In this document: piece by piece, positions 1 to 8,982 of the stretch | How positions within the stretch are numbered: the stretch's first letter is position 1 | Layout of the letters: each line of letters begins with the position of its first letter | Origin: CAVZCK01 sp963798805 | GTDB taxonomy: Bacteria > Pseudomonadota > Alphaproteobacteria > Rhizobiales > Rhodomicrobiaceae | Assembly: GCA_963798805.1 (NCBI GenBank) | Contig: CAWCVC010000017.1 | Location: 287,096-351,095, forward strand | DNA length: 64,000 nt | Reading direction: 5' to 3' | Program-made: the position numbers and the translations under genes | Notes under the pieces: generated by a model | What the model saw: the letters and a program-made list of their open reading frames with translations, nothing else | Databases searched by the model: none | What the model was told of the DNA's origin: nothing

Positions 1-982
1 CGGCATTCTCTGGTATGGCGCGCATGCCGTGCTTGCCGGCACCATGACCGGCGGTCGTCTGGCCCAGTTCGTGCTCTACGCCGCCTTCGCCGCAAGCTCG
101 ACCGCCATGCTCTCCGAGGTCTGGGGCGAGATCCAGCAGGCCATCGGCGCAGCCGAGCGGCTCGGCGAGCTGATGGCCGTCGAGCCGGACATCGTCTCGC
201 CTCCCAATCCGACGCCGCTTCCGGAGCCGGCGCGCGGCGAGATCCGCTTCGACGGCGTGTCGTTCTTCTATCCCGGGCGGCCAGACGCGCCGGTGCTCAG
301 GAACCTGAACTTCACTATCCGCCCCGGAGAGCGGGTCGCCATTGTCGGCCCGACCGGCGCGGGAAAATCGACGATCTTCAACCTCATCCTGCGCTTTTAC
401 GACCCGCAGCGCGGACGGGTGCTGATCGATGGCGTCGCCGCCAACCAGGCCGCGCTGGATGCTCTGCGCCGCCGCATGTCCTATGTCGCCCAGGACCCCG
501 CCGTCTTCGCTGCCTCGATCGCGGAAAACATCCGCTATGGCTATGAGGATGCGAGCGACGAGGATGTCCGCATGGCCGCCCGCACGGCACTGGCGAGCGA
601 GTTCATCGACACGCTGCCCGAGGGCTACTACACCATGCTCGGCGAACGCGGCGTCACCCTTTCCGGCGGCCAGCGCCAGCGCATCGCCATTGCCCGCGCG
701 CTCTTGCGCAATGCGCCGATCCTCTTGCTCGACGAAGCGACCAGCGCGCTCGACGCCGAAAGCGAGAGCCTCGTCCAGACCGCGCTCAACCGCGCCATGG
801 AGGGCCGCACTACGCTCGTCATCGCCCACCGGCTGGCGACCGTGCTGAGCGCCGACCGCATCCTGGTTCTCGACGGCGGCCAGATCGTCGAGGAGGGCAC
901 GCATTCGAGCCTCGTCGAGGAAGGCGGCATCTATTCGCGGCTCGCGGAGCTGCAATTCCATCACGAAGCCGGCGCGGCATAG
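1..982 (+). CDS. ABC transporter, fused permease/ATPase (3' part; 5' end outside window)
   Basis: The frame is open from base 2, so the true start lies upstream and only the last membrane helix and the nucleotide-binding domain are present. The first residues (GILWYGAHAVLAG) and the following hydrophobic segment look like the final transmembrane helix of an MsbA/LmrA-type half exporter. The ATPase domain is complete: Walker A GPTGAGKST near base 350, signature LSGGQRQR near 660, Walker B ILLLDEATSALD near 720 and H-loop IAHRL near 820. Such half transporters dimerise in the inner membrane and export lipids, drugs or peptides. The substrate cannot be told from this part. It ends 77 bp before the DUF721 gene on the same strand. 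Confidence 0.93.
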   Translation, partial: GILWYGAHAVLAGTMTGGRLAQFVLYAAFAASSTAMLSEVWGEIQQAIGAAERLGELMAVEPDIVSPPNPTPLPEPARGEIRFDGVSFFYPGRPDAPVLRNLNFTIRPGERVAIVGPTGAGKSTIFNLILRFYDPQRGRVLIDGVAANQAALDALRRRMSYVAQDPAVFAASIAENIRYGYEDASDEDVRMAARTALASEFIDTLPEGYYTMLGERGVTLSGGQRQRIAIARALLRNAPILLLDEATSALDAESESLVQTALNRAMEGRTTLVIAHRLATVLSADRILVLDGGQIVEEGTHSSLVEEGGIYSRLAELQFHHEAGAA

Positions 983-1059
983 GGCGACACCTGCCCGCTC
1001 GCGGCTTTCGCGCGAATCATCTAGCGTCCCCCTCGTCCACGAGACGAGCCGGGGGGCTC

Positions 1060-1623
1060 ATGAAAAACAAGCCAAAGACCGACGCCGCGCGGCAGGGTTT
1101 CACTCCCGCCGCGAAAAATTGGATGCCGCGCGCCGTGCGGGCGAAGATGGTCGGAGAGCTTGTGCCGACGCTGATGCGGCCGGCATTCGAGAAATTCGGC
1201 TTTCCCGCCGCCGCCATCCTCACCGACTGGGCCGCCATCGCCGGGCCTGAGCTTGCCGCCTTCACCGCGCCCGAGCGGCTCAAATGGCCCCGCGCCGCCG
1301 CATCCGCCGAGGGCGATGCGTCGACAACCGGCGCCACTCTGATTCTGCGTGTCGGCGGCGCCCGTGCGCTGGAGGTCGAGCATCTGCGCTCTCAGCTCAT
1401 CGAGCGCATCAACGCCAGTTTCGGCTATCGCGCCGTCTCCGAGATCCGGGTGGTCCAGGCGCCTCTGGCGCGTAAAGCGGAAGACGCGCGCCCTGCCCTT
1501 ACCGCAGGCGCCGCGGAGCATCAGGCGCTGCTCGCCAGCCTGCCCGAAGACCGGCTCAAAGGCGCGCTGAGCCGCATCGCCGCCGGCATAAAGGCCAGGC
1601 AAAGTGTCGCTGGTGCATCCTGA
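1060..1623 (+). CDS. DUF721 domain-containing protein
   Basis: A 187-residue protein starting at an ATG preceded by a G-rich Shine-Dalgarno-like run. It carries the DUF721 (DciA-like) pattern: a basic N-terminus, a helical stretch ending in a W-x-x-I-x-G-P motif (DWAAIAGPELAAFT, about residues 47-60), a strand with LILRVGGARALEVEHL (about 90-105) and an ERINASFGYRAVSEIRV segment. Part of this family (DciA) loads the replicative helicase in bacteria lacking DnaC; whether this member does so is inference. In Hyphomicrobiales such a gene commonly precedes DsbA-family genes and smc, as here. Its 3' end comes within about 125 bp of the DsbA start at 1748. Confidence 0.8.
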   Translation: MKNKPKTDAARQGFTPAAKNWMPRAVRAKMVGELVPTLMRPAFEKFGFPAAAILTDWAAIAGPELAAFTAPERLKWPRAAASAEGDASTTGATLILRVGGARALEVEHLRSQLIERINASFGYRAVSEIRVVQAPLARKAEDARPALTAGAAEHQALLASLPEDRLKGALSRIAAGIKARQSVAGAS

Positions 1624-1747
1624 ACGCCGAACTCACGCCATTTTCATTGCCGTAACGTCGCGTGTGCTCGACAGCGGACCAATCTCGTCCTATGTCATCT
1701 TCACAGACAGGGAGATTTCCGCGGCCCGCGCCGAGGGTCACGCTTTT

Positions 1748-2458
1748 ATGGAGACCGAATTGTTCAACTTGCTCTCTTCCCCGAAAGGCGGGCTGACGCG
1801 CCGCACGGCGCTGATTGCCGCCTCGATGGGCGCCGCTGCTTTTCTTGCCGGCGCTCTGACTGTGCTATCGGCCAGTGAAACCCGCGCTCAGGCCCCGATC
1901 AAGCCTGATGTCGATCTGAGCGAACTGATGAAGCCCGGCGACCTGCCCGAAAACGTCATGGGCAAGGAAGATGCGCCTTATACGATCATCGAATATTCGT
2001 CGATGACCTGTCCGCACTGCGCGCATTTCCACGAAACGGTCCTGCCGGAGCTGAAGAAGAAATATATCGACACCGGCAAGGCCCGATACATTATCCGCGA
2101 ATTCCCGCTGGATAATGTCGCGGCTGCCGCTGCCATGCTGGCGCGCTGCGTCGAGAAGCCGAAATATTTCGACTTCGTGAACCTGCTCTACGCCAACCAG
2201 GAAGAATGGGCGTTCAAGAACAACCCCATTCCCGCCTTGCAGAAATTCTCCAAGCAGGTCGGCTTCACCGAGCAGCGCTTCGACCAGTGTCTGAAGGACG
2301 AGAAGGTCCTGAAATACATCGAATGGGTCCGCGACCGGGGAAACACGAAATTCGATGTTCATGCCACACCGACCTTCTTCATCAACGGCCACAAGCTGCA
2401 GGGTGCCGATATTTCGGATTTCGACAAGATCATGGGCGGCTCGGTCGGTAAGAGCTGA
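1748..2458 (+). CDS. DsbA-family thiol:disulfide oxidoreductase (exported)
   Basis: A 236-residue thioredoxin-fold protein. The frame is open from an earlier ATG at 1604, but the ATG at 1748 is preferred because it gives a short N-region ending in Arg-Arg, a hydrophobic stretch (about residues 21-42) and cleavage near TRAQA, a possible Tat-like export signal. The redox motif is CPHC (Cys88 and Cys91), and the cis-Pro loop is seen as ATPTFFINGHKLQG near the C-terminus, as in DsbA/DsbG-like SCIFF-type proteins. It should oxidise or isomerise disulfides in the periplasm. A close paralogue follows 71 bp downstream and smc lies beyond, a conserved arrangement in related bacteria. Substrates are unknown. 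Confidence 0.88.
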   Translation: METELFNLLSSPKGGLTRRTALIAASMGAAAFLAGALTVLSASETRAQAPIKPDVDLSELMKPGDLPENVMGKEDAPYTIIEYSSMTCPHCAHFHETVLPELKKKYIDTGKARYIIREFPLDNVAAAAAMLARCVEKPKYFDFVNLLYANQEEWAFKNNPIPALQKFSKQVGFTEQRFDQCLKDEKVLKYIEWVRDRGNTKFDVHATPTFFINGHKLQGADISDFDKIMGGSVGKS

Positions 2459-2529
2459 GCCTAATTTTGCCATTTCGGCGCGATAGATATCCCGCCGGAT
2501 AGGCAGCAGGGCAAACGGGGCAGATCTTT

Positions 2530-3237
2530 ATGGGTGACGTCAGGGCGAACGTCTCGCGCAGGACAGCATTCCTGCGCCCGGTTCTTGTGGTCTCGCTTTT
2601 GGCCGGTTTGGCTGGCTGCGCAGGCGGCTTGCCGGAAGGCGTCGATTTCACCTCATCGACCAAGACCGGCGGCGCACCCGACGCCGCCCAGCTTGCCAAG
2701 CCGGGTCCGCTCGAGGAAAAGACGCTCGGCACCGCCACGGCGCCCGTGACGATCATCGAATATGCCTCGCTCGGCTGCCCCATCTGCGCCGCCTATCACG
2801 CCCAGGTCTTTCCCCAGATCAAGAAGAACTTCATCGATACCGGCAAGGTCTATTTCATCTACCGCGAATTCCCGATCGGCAATTCGCCGGCCGCCGCCGC
2901 CCAGGCCGCGCGCTGCGTTCCCGAGAAGCGCTATTTCGCCGTCAACGACAAGTTTCTGGCCAATCGGGGCCGCTGGAATGGCCGCGACCCCAATCCCGAC
3001 CTGCTCTACAAAATTGTGCAAGACACCGGCATCAGCCGCGCCGCGTTTGACAGCTGCATGGCGAATCAAAAGACTAAGGATGGGATAGTCGAGGTCAAAC
3101 AGCGGGGGCGGGAGCTCGGCGTGAAAGGAACGCCGACCTTCTTCATCAACGGCCAGCATGTGCAGGGCTTTACGAGTTACGACGAGATGCGGAAACTGAT
3201 CGAACAGCATCTCATCAGCGCGGCCAAGCCGGCATAA
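2530..3237 (+). CDS. DsbA-family thioredoxin-fold lipoprotein
   Basis: A 235-residue paralogue of the preceding protein. The N-terminus has a basic segment, a hydrophobic core and a lipobox LAGC (Cys30), so it is probably lipid-anchored in the periplasm. The redox motif is CPIC (Cys83 and Cys86), followed by the same Y-I/F-Y/R-REFPI pattern as its neighbour, and the cis-Pro loop is GTPTFFINGQHVQG near the C-terminus. The two adjacent genes probably arose by duplication: one is exported in soluble form, the other membrane-tethered, with different dipeptides between the cysteines that would change redox potential. The start at 2530 is the only ATG that keeps the full lipoprotein signal. A palindromic repeat starts 12 bp after the stop. 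Confidence 0.88.
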   Translation: MGDVRANVSRRTAFLRPVLVVSLLAGLAGCAGGLPEGVDFTSSTKTGGAPDAAQLAKPGPLEEKTLGTATAPVTIIEYASLGCPICAAYHAQVFPQIKKNFIDTGKVYFIYREFPIGNSPAAAAQAARCVPEKRYFAVNDKFLANRGRWNGRDPNPDLLYKIVQDTGISRAAFDSCMANQKTKDGIVEVKQRGRELGVKGTPTFFINGQHVQGFTSYDEMRKLIEQHLISAAKPA

Positions 3238-3249
3238 TCCCACCGCCGA

Positions 3250-3414
3250 GTGTGGCGTCTTGCAATTGCCTTCACCTTCGCCGCTGTCTCAATAAGGCAA
3301 TTGCGAGACATAGGCCACACTAGAACTTTGAGTCCACTAGTGTCCCTTGGTCTCCGAATTGCCTTGGCAAGCTTGCGGCAAGGGTGAAGGCAATTCGGAG
3401 ACGGGACACTAGTG
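3250..3414. repeat. Two tandem imperfect palindromes between dsbA-like gene and smc
   Basis: Two long hairpin-forming units stand side by side. Unit 1 (3250-3320) pairs GTGTGGC at 3250-3256 with GCCACAC at 3314-3320 and GCAATTGCCTT with AAGGCAATTGC further in. Unit 2 (3335-3414) begins CACTAGTGTCCC and ends GGGACACTAGTG, with GTCTCCGAATTGCCTT pairing to AAGGCAATTCGGAGAC; the arms differ only by a 3-base insertion. AATTGCCTTCACC of unit 1 also reappears, inverted, near the tip of unit 2, so the whole stretch may be one composite element. It could be a miniature mobile element, an extragenic palindrome or a transcript-stabilising structure. There is no T-run typical of a terminator. Confidence 0.8.
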
Positions 3415-3454
3415 CGAAGGCGCGCCGCCGCTGACGTGCCATAAGGGATTGCCA

Positions 3455-6400
3455 GTGCAGATCACGCGCCTACGCCTTCTGGGCTTCAAATCTTTCGTCG
3501 AACCGACCGAGTTGCTGGTCGAGCCTGGCCTGACCGGCGTCGTTGGTCCGAATGGCTGCGGCAAATCCAACCTGCTCGAAGCCCTGCGCTGGGTCATGGG
3601 CGAGACGTCCTATAAGAACATGCGCGGCGGCGCCATGGACGACGTCATCTTCGCCGGCACCGACACCCGCCCGGCCCGCAACATGGCCGAGGTGACGATC
3701 GGCATCGACAACCGCTCGCGCCGTGCCCCGGCCGAATTCAACGACAGCGACACACTGGAGATCGCCCGGCGCATCCAGCGCGAGGCGGGGTCGATCTATA
3801 AGATCAATGCCAAGGACGTGCGCGCCCGCGACGTCCAGCTCCTGTTTGCCGACGCCGCCACCGGCGCGCGCAGCCAGGCGCTCGTGCGGCAGGGGCAGAT
3901 CAGCGAGATCATCAGCTCCAAGCCGCAGGAGCGGCGCCGCATCCTGGAAGACGCCGCCGGCATTGCCGGACTGCATGGAAGGCGGCACGAGGCCGAGCTG
4001 CGGTTGAAGGCGGCCGAGGCCAATCTCGAGCGGCTGAGCGATGTCATGGGCCAGCTCAGCTCGCAGCTTCAAAATCTGCGCAAGCAAGCCCGTCAGGCCC
4101 AGCGCTATAAGGAAATCTCCGCAGAGCTGCGCAAGGCGGAGGCGATCCACGCCTTCCAGCAATGGAGCGCGGCGTCCGGGCATGTGACCGCCGAGGAGAC
4201 GGCGCTGCTCGGAGCGACGCGCAGCGTCGGCCAGCTTACCCAGGCCGAATCCGCCGCGACACGCGCGCGGGCCGAGATCATCGAGACGATCCAGCCGCTG
4301 CGCGAGGAGGAGGCGACCCGCGCCGCCGTCCTGCACCGGCTGGAGGTTGAACGCCAGACGCTGGAGCGCGAGGAGCAGCGCGCCAAGGATCGGCAGACCG
4401 AGCTGGAGACGCGGCTGGCGCAGCTTCAGAAGGACATCGAGCGCGAGACGGACGCAATCGGCGAAGCCAAGGAGCTTCTAAAAAAGCTCGATGAGGAAGA
4501 AGAGGAGCTGCGCGCGGTCAGCGAAGAGGACGCGGTGAGCCGAGAGGTTTTCGCCGAGGCCGTCGCCGAGGCCGCCGAGGCTCTCCAGACCGCCGAAGCC
4601 GAGCTTCAGGCAGCAACCTCCGACGCCGCCGAGGCGCGGGCGAAGCGCTCCCAGGCCGAGGCGCGCATCGCCGAGGCGGGGCAGCGCGCGGCCAAGCTCA
4701 CGGCCGAGGCGGCCGGCCTCGATCGCCAGATCGAAGCGTTCGGCGTGGCGCCGGATGCGGTCCAGGAGGTCGAGGCGCTTCGCGAGCAGCTTGCCCAGCT
4801 CGATGACGAACTGGCCGCGGTCGAGGGCCAGACCGCCGAGCTGGAAGCCTCGCTGCCCCAGCTGCGCGCCCGCGAAAAAGAGGCGCGCGAGGCGGCCAGT
4901 CAGTCGCGGCTGAAGGCGCGCCAGCTCGAGACCGAGGTCGCAACGCTCGTCAAACTGCTCAAACCCAGCGAGAGCGCCAAATGGCGGCCGGTGATCGACG
5001 AGATCCGCGTTGCGCCCGGCTACGAGGTAGCGCTCGGCGCGGCGCTGAGCGACGACCTTGAGGCCGGCCTCGATCCGGATGCGCCCGTGCGCTGGAGCCG
5101 CGTCCCGGCCGACGGCGACCCAGCGCTGCCCGCGGGCGTCGAGCCTCTCGCCGCGCAGGTCAAGGGCCCGCCGGAGCTTGCCCGGGGTCTCGCCCAGATC
5201 GGCATTGTCGACCGAACCCAGGGCGCCGCCCTGCAGGCCCGGCTCAGGCCCGGCCAGCGTCTCGTCAGCCGCGAGGGCGACATCTGGCGCTGGGACGGCT
5301 TTACCGCCGCCGCCGATGCGCCGACGGCTGCCGCCAAGCGGCTCGCCGAGCGCAACCGCCTCGGCCAGCTCGAAGAGCAGGTCGCGGCGCTTCTCGCCGA
5401 GGCCGAGACCGCCGAGACGGCGCGGGAAGAGGCGAGCGAGGCGGTCAACCACGCCCAGCAGCAGGAGAAGCTGCTGCGTGACCGCTGGCGGCAGCTTCAG
5501 GGACAGGCAGCGAGCAGCCGCGACAGGCTCGCCAAGGCGGAACGCGCCATCCAGGAGCATCAGGCCAAGCTCACTACGCTTGCCGAGGCGGCAAAGCGTG
5601 TCGGCGCCGCCCGCGAAGAGGCAGCCGCCCAACAGGCCGAAGCCGAGGCCCTCATCGCCGCGCTTGTGCCCGCGACCGACCTGGAGGCAAAGCTTCAGGC
5701 CGCCATGGCCGCCGCGTCGTCCAGGCGCTCCGCTTTCGCCGAAGCCAAATCGCGCGCCGACGGCGTCGACCGCGAAATCCGCGCGCGCCAAACGCGGCTC
5801 GAAGCGATCACGGCCGAACGCAAGCGCTGGCTGGGCCGAGACAGCAGCGCCGAGGCGCAGATCACGACCTTGCGCGACCGGCTCGAGGAGGTACGCAAGG
5901 AGCTGGCCGCCCTTGCCGAGCTGCCGGCCAAGATCGAGGAACGGCGCCAGAAGATCCTCAACGAGCTGAGCCAGGCCGAAGAGCTGCGCCGCCAGGCAGC
6001 CGTCAAGCTGGCCGAAGCCGAAACCGCCGTGCGCGAGCAGGAGCGGACGTTGCGCGAGGCCCAAGCCGTGCTGGCCAAGGCCCGCGAGGAACGTGCCCGC
6101 ATCGAGGCGCGCCTGGAAGCAGCCCGTGAAAGGCGGCGCGATCAGGCCCAGCATATCCGCGAGAATTTCGAATGCTCCGCCGAAGAGGTGCTCGCCCTGG
6201 TCGGCGTCGATGGGAAGAAGCCGCTTCCCGCGCATGACGAGATCGAGCAGACCATCGTCAAGCTGAAGGCAGACCGCGAGCGGCTGGGCGGCGTCAATCT
6301 GCGCGCCGAAGAGGAGGCCGCCAGCCTCGGCGCCGAATATGACAGCCTGGAGAAGGAGCGCGCCGATCTCGAAGAGGCCATCGCCAAGCTGCGCCAGGGC

Positions 6401-6910
6401 GTCATCAATCTGAACAAGGAGGGCCGCAAGCGCCTGCTGGAAGCGTTCGACACGGTCAACGGTCACTTCCAGCGCCTGTTTAAGGTGCTGTTCGGCGGCG
6501 GCGAGGCGGAATTGCAGCTCATCGAGAGCGACGATCCGCTGGAGTCCGGCCTCGAAATCCTCGCCCGTCCGCCCGGCAAGAAGCCGCAGGTGCTCACGCT
6601 ACTGTCGGGCGGGGAGAAGGCGCTGACCGCGCTCGCGCTGATCTTCGCCGTCTTCCAGACCAACCCGTCGCCGATCTGCGTGCTCGACGAGGTCGACGCA
6701 CCGCTCGACGACGCCAATGTGCACCGTTTCTGCGCCATGCTGGAGGAGATGACGAAGACGACCGACACGCGTTTCCTCGTCATCACGCATAATCCGATCA
6801 CCATGGCGGCGATGGACCGGCTGTTCGGCGTCACCATGCAGGAAAAAGGCGTCAGCCAGCTCGTCTCGGTCGACCTGCAGACGGCGGAGAGATTCCGCGA
6901 GGCGGGTTAA
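3455..6910 (+). CDS. smc: Chromosome segregation protein SMC
   Basis: Structural maintenance of chromosomes ATPase that compacts and segregates DNA as a ring dimer with ScpA/ScpB. About 1151 residues, normal for the family. The N-terminal head has Walker A GPNGCGKSN (about residue 32) inside the expected LRLLGFKSFVEPTE context. Long Glu/Ala/Arg-rich coiled coils flank a hinge at about 500-620. The C-terminal head has the signature LSGGEKALTALAL and Walker B CVLDEVDAPLDD. The frame also opens with a TTG at 3449, but AAGGGA at 3443-3448 lies 6 bases before the GTG at 3455 and directly abuts the TTG, so the GTG is the better start. The gene follows a palindromic repeat, so it may have its own promoter there. 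Confidence 0.96.
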   Translation: MQITRLRLLGFKSFVEPTELLVEPGLTGVVGPNGCGKSNLLEALRWVMGETSYKNMRGGAMDDVIFAGTDTRPARNMAEVTIGIDNRSRRAPAEFNDSDTLEIARRIQREAGSIYKINAKDVRARDVQLLFADAATGARSQALVRQGQISEIISSKPQERRRILEDAAGIAGLHGRRHEAELRLKAAEANLERLSDVMGQLSSQLQNLRKQARQAQRYKEISAELRKAEAIHAFQQWSAASGHVTAEETALLGATRSVGQLTQAESAATRARAEIIETIQPLREEEATRAAVLHRLEVERQTLEREEQRAKDRQTELETRLAQLQKDIERETDAIGEAKELLKKLDEEEEELRAVSEEDAVSREVFAEAVAEAAEALQTAEAELQAATSDAAEARAKRSQAEARIAEAGQRAAKLTAEAAGLDRQIEAFGVAPDAVQEVEALREQLAQLDDELAAVEGQTAELEASLPQLRAREKEAREAASQSRLKARQLETEVATLVKLLKPSESAKWRPVIDEIRVAPGYEVALGAALSDDLEAGLDPDAPVRWSRVPADGDPALPAGVEPLAAQVKGPPELARGLAQIGIVDRTQGAALQARLRPGQRLVSREGDIWRWDGFTAAADAPTAAAKRLAERNRLGQLEEQVAALLAEAETAETAREEASEAVNHAQQQEKLLRDRWRQLQGQAASSRDRLAKAERAIQEHQAKLTTLAEAAKRVGAAREEAAAQQAEAEALIAALVPATDLEAKLQAAMAAASSRRSAFAEAKSRADGVDREIRARQTRLEAITAERKRWLGRDSSAEAQITTLRDRLEEVRKELAALAELPAKIEERRQKILNELSQAEELRRQAAVKLAEAETAVREQERTLREAQAVLAKAREERARIEARLEAARERRRDQAQHIRENFECSAEEVLALVGVDGKKPLPAHDEIEQTIVKLKADRERLGGVNLRAEEEAASLGAEYDSLEKERADLEEAIAKLRQGVINLNKEGRKRLLEAFDTVNGHFQRLFKVLFGGGEAELQLIESDDPLESGLEILARPPGKKPQVLTLLSGGEKALTALALIFAVFQTNPSPICVLDEVDAPLDDANVHRFCAMLEEMTKTTDTRFLVITHNPITMAAMDRLFGVTMQEKGVSQLVSVDLQTAERFREAG

Positions 6911-7089
6911 GCTCTTTAATCCCAGCCTTCAGCACTGACCGAAACACTCTGCTGTCCCAGATACGCCGAACGCAATATCCTGGCATCGATTATGCAAGCA
7001 GGCTTGCAGGAATGTGAGCGCCCGGCTGATGGCTGCTTGCGCGGCTTCCAGTACAACACTCGGCTAACGTCTTAAGAGGTCTGGTCACG
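6911..7089. other. Intergenic region with a short inverted repeat
   Basis: No gene is seen in these 179 bases. A perfect inverted repeat TGCAAGC-AG-GCTTGCA occupies 6993-7008 and could be an operator or a weak hairpin. AAGAGG at 7074-7079 is the likely ribosome binding site of the acetyltransferase that follows. Confidence 0.4.
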
Positions 7090-7638
7090 ATGATGATGGT
7101 CCGCGATCTCATCCCCGAAGATCTGGCAGCCGTCACGCGGATTTACGAGCATTACGTCCTCCACGGCACCGCGACCTTCGAGGAAATTCCGCCCTCTCTC
7201 GCCGAAATGTCCGAACGGCATGAGCAGATCCGCGCACAAGGGCTGCCCTGGCTAGTGGCGGAAGCCGACGGCGCAGTGATCGGCTACGCCTATGCCGGTC
7301 TGTTCCACCGCCGCTCCGCCTACCGCTTCACTCTGGAAAACAGCGTCTATATCGACCCGGCGCATCACAGGCGCGGCGCCGGTCGGGCCCTCGTCATCGA
7401 GCTGATCCGGCGCTCCGAGGCACTCGGCTACCGGCAGATGATGGCCATCATCGGCGATAGCGCCAATCACGGCTCGGTCGGTCTTCATAAGGGGCTCGGA
7501 TTCCGGCTTGTCGGCACCTATATGAAGGTAGGATTCAAATTCGGCCGCTGGCTGGATGTGGTGCTGATGCAGCGCGGGCTGGGCGAGGGCGCCGATACGG
7601 TCCCGCCAGGCGCCCGGGCGGGCGTCCAGGCCCCATAA
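7090..7638 (+). CDS. GNAT N-acetyltransferase, phosphinothricin/L-amino-acid acetyltransferase type
   Basis: A 182-residue GNAT enzyme resembling Pat/Bar and MnaT (YncA), which acetylate the amino group of phosphinothricin, methionine sulfone or related amino acids with acetyl-CoA. Visible family marks are IYEHYVLHGTATFEE at the N-terminus, the YRFTLENSVYIDP strand, the acetyl-CoA loop HHRRGAGRALVIELI (about residues 94-108), a long helix, and the C-terminal GLGFRLVGTYMKVGFKFGRW motif typical of this subgroup. Three consecutive ATG codons open the frame; the first is used here and has AAGAGG 10 bases upstream. It stands alone between smc and the ATP synthase operon, so its physiological substrate cannot be read from context. 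Confidence 0.88.
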   Translation: MMMVRDLIPEDLAAVTRIYEHYVLHGTATFEEIPPSLAEMSERHEQIRAQGLPWLVAEADGAVIGYAYAGLFHRRSAYRFTLENSVYIDPAHHRRGAGRALVIELIRRSEALGYRQMMAIIGDSANHGSVGLHKGLGFRLVGTYMKVGFKFGRWLDVVLMQRGLGEGADTVPPGARAGVQAP

Positions 7639-7726
7639 ATCCGGCTTTTCCTTTCAGGCACGATGCTCTAAGGTCCGCGGCGAATATGCGTGCCGAGCCA
7701 AGCGGCGCTTTTTCTCCGAGGCTTTC

Positions 7727-8083
7727 ATGATCCAGTCAGCGTCCGGCGGCGGCCGTGATCCGCAAGACGGCGATCCGGACTATAGCGACATCAAACGCCG
7801 GCTCGACAGGCTCGGCAATGAGCTGAAGCATGTGAAAAAGGACGAGGCGAACGGCCGCGACCGGAACGCCGAGGCCGAAGCGCGCGGACGCGCAATGGGC
7901 TGGGCCTTCCGCCTCGCCACCGAGCTGGTCGCCGGCGTTTTCGTCGGCGGCGCCATGGGCTGGCTGCTCGACCGGCTGTTCGGCACTGCGCCCATTTTAC
8001 TCATTGTATTTCTGCTTTTGGGTATTGCAGCCGGGCTGCTCAATTCGGTAAGAGCAGCGCAACGTATGCAGAAAGAGCTTTAA
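7727..8083 (+). CDS. atpI: ATP synthase assembly protein I (AtpI)
   Basis: A 118-residue protein with a charged N-terminal half (Asp/Lys/Arg rich, about residues 1-55) and two membrane helices (about 60-85 and 90-110) containing AMGWLLDRLFGTAP, the pattern of AtpI/AtpQ-type proteins that assist c-ring assembly or Mg2+ supply for Fo. It is the first gene of the Fo operon, 18 bp before atpB, as usual in alphaproteobacteria. The start ATG at 7727 follows a TCCGAGG-like sequence. An 88-bp gap separates it from the acetyltransferase gene and should contain the operon promoter, although no clear -35/-10 pair stands out. Confidence 0.88.
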   Translation: MIQSASGGGRDPQDGDPDYSDIKRRLDRLGNELKHVKKDEANGRDRNAEAEARGRAMGWAFRLATELVAGVFVGGAMGWLLDRLFGTAPILLIVFLLLGIAAGLLNSVRAAQRMQKEL

Positions 8084-8101
8084 ACGGATGGATGGCAGGA
8101 C

Positions 8102-8938
8102 GTGGCGGGGACCAGTTGGATCTTAGCGCAGGCAGGCGGGACGGCAAGTCAGGCTGCCGGGGGGCATGAGGCGGCCGCTCAAGGAGCGGCAGCGCCCCAT
8201 GAGGGCCTCACCATCGACCCGATGCATCAGTTCGCGATCGACCGCTACGTGCCGATCCACATCTTCGGCATCGACGCCTCCTTCACGAATTCGGCGCTGT
8301 TCATGCTGATTGCGGTCGGTTTGATCACGGTCTTCTTCGTCTACGCCATGCGCGGCCATGCACTCGTCCCGAACCGGCTGCAGTCGACGGCCGAGCTGTC
8401 CTATGAATTTGTTGCCAAGATGGTGACGGACAATACGGGCGAGGCAGGTAAGCCGTTTTTTCCGTTCGTATTCTCGCTGTTCTTCTTCATCCTGTCGCTG
8501 AATGTGATCGGCATGGTGCCTTATACCTTCACCGTGACGAGCCATATTATCGTGACGTTCTCGCTGGCGCTGTTCATCTTCATTCTGGTCACCGTCGTCG
8601 GCTTCATCAAGAACGGGCCGCGCTTCCTGAAGCTCTTCGTGCCTTCGGGCGTGCCTATCTGGCTTCTGCCGCTCCTCATCGTCATCGAGATGATCTCCTA
8701 TATGATCCGCCCGATCAGCCTGTCCGTTCGTCTCTTCGCCAATATGATGGCGGGTCACATGATGCTTCAGGTCTTCGCCGCCTTTGTGGTCGCCATGGGC
8801 ATTATCGGCGGCCTTGCACCGCTCGTCTTCATGGTGGCGTTCACGGGTCTCGAATTCCTCGTCGCCTTCCTCCAGGCCTTCGTCTTCGCGGTTCTCACCT
8901 GCATCTATCTCAATGATGCTCTGCATATGCATCACTAA
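8102..8938 (+). CDS. atpB: F0F1 ATP synthase subunit a
   Basis: A 278-residue integral membrane protein that forms the proton half-channels against the c-ring. Several hydrophobic helices are evident, and the family's essential Arg lies in the RPISLSVRLFANMMAGHMML helix (about residue 205-215). The N-terminus carries an Ala/Gly-rich extension of about 35 residues before IDPMHQFAIDRYVPI. The start is GTG, 18 bases after the atpI stop, with GGCAGGAC just upstream. Gene order atpI-atpB-atpE-b'-b matches the separated Fo operon of Rhodospirillum and Hyphomicrobiales; the F1 operon is not in this window. Confidence 0.96.
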   Translation: MAGTSWILAQAGGTASQAAGGHEAAAQGAAAPHEGLTIDPMHQFAIDRYVPIHIFGIDASFTNSALFMLIAVGLITVFFVYAMRGHALVPNRLQSTAELSYEFVAKMVTDNTGEAGKPFFPFVFSLFFFILSLNVIGMVPYTFTVTSHIIVTFSLALFIFILVTVVGFIKNGPRFLKLFVPSGVPIWLLPLLIVIEMISYMIRPISLSVRLFANMMAGHMMLQVFAAFVVAMGIIGGLAPLVFMVAFTGLEFLVAFLQAFVFAVLTCIYLNDALHMHH

Positions 8939-8982
8939 ATCCATCCAACCAAAACCTCATCAACGTCCCAGGAGATCAAGAC

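Noticed and set aside
4478..6466. Long open frame on the minus strand inside smc
   Set aside because: It is the mirror of the high-GC coiled-coil coding sequence, has no start signal, and its composition (Leu/Gly/Arg rich without domain motifs) is that of an antisense frame.
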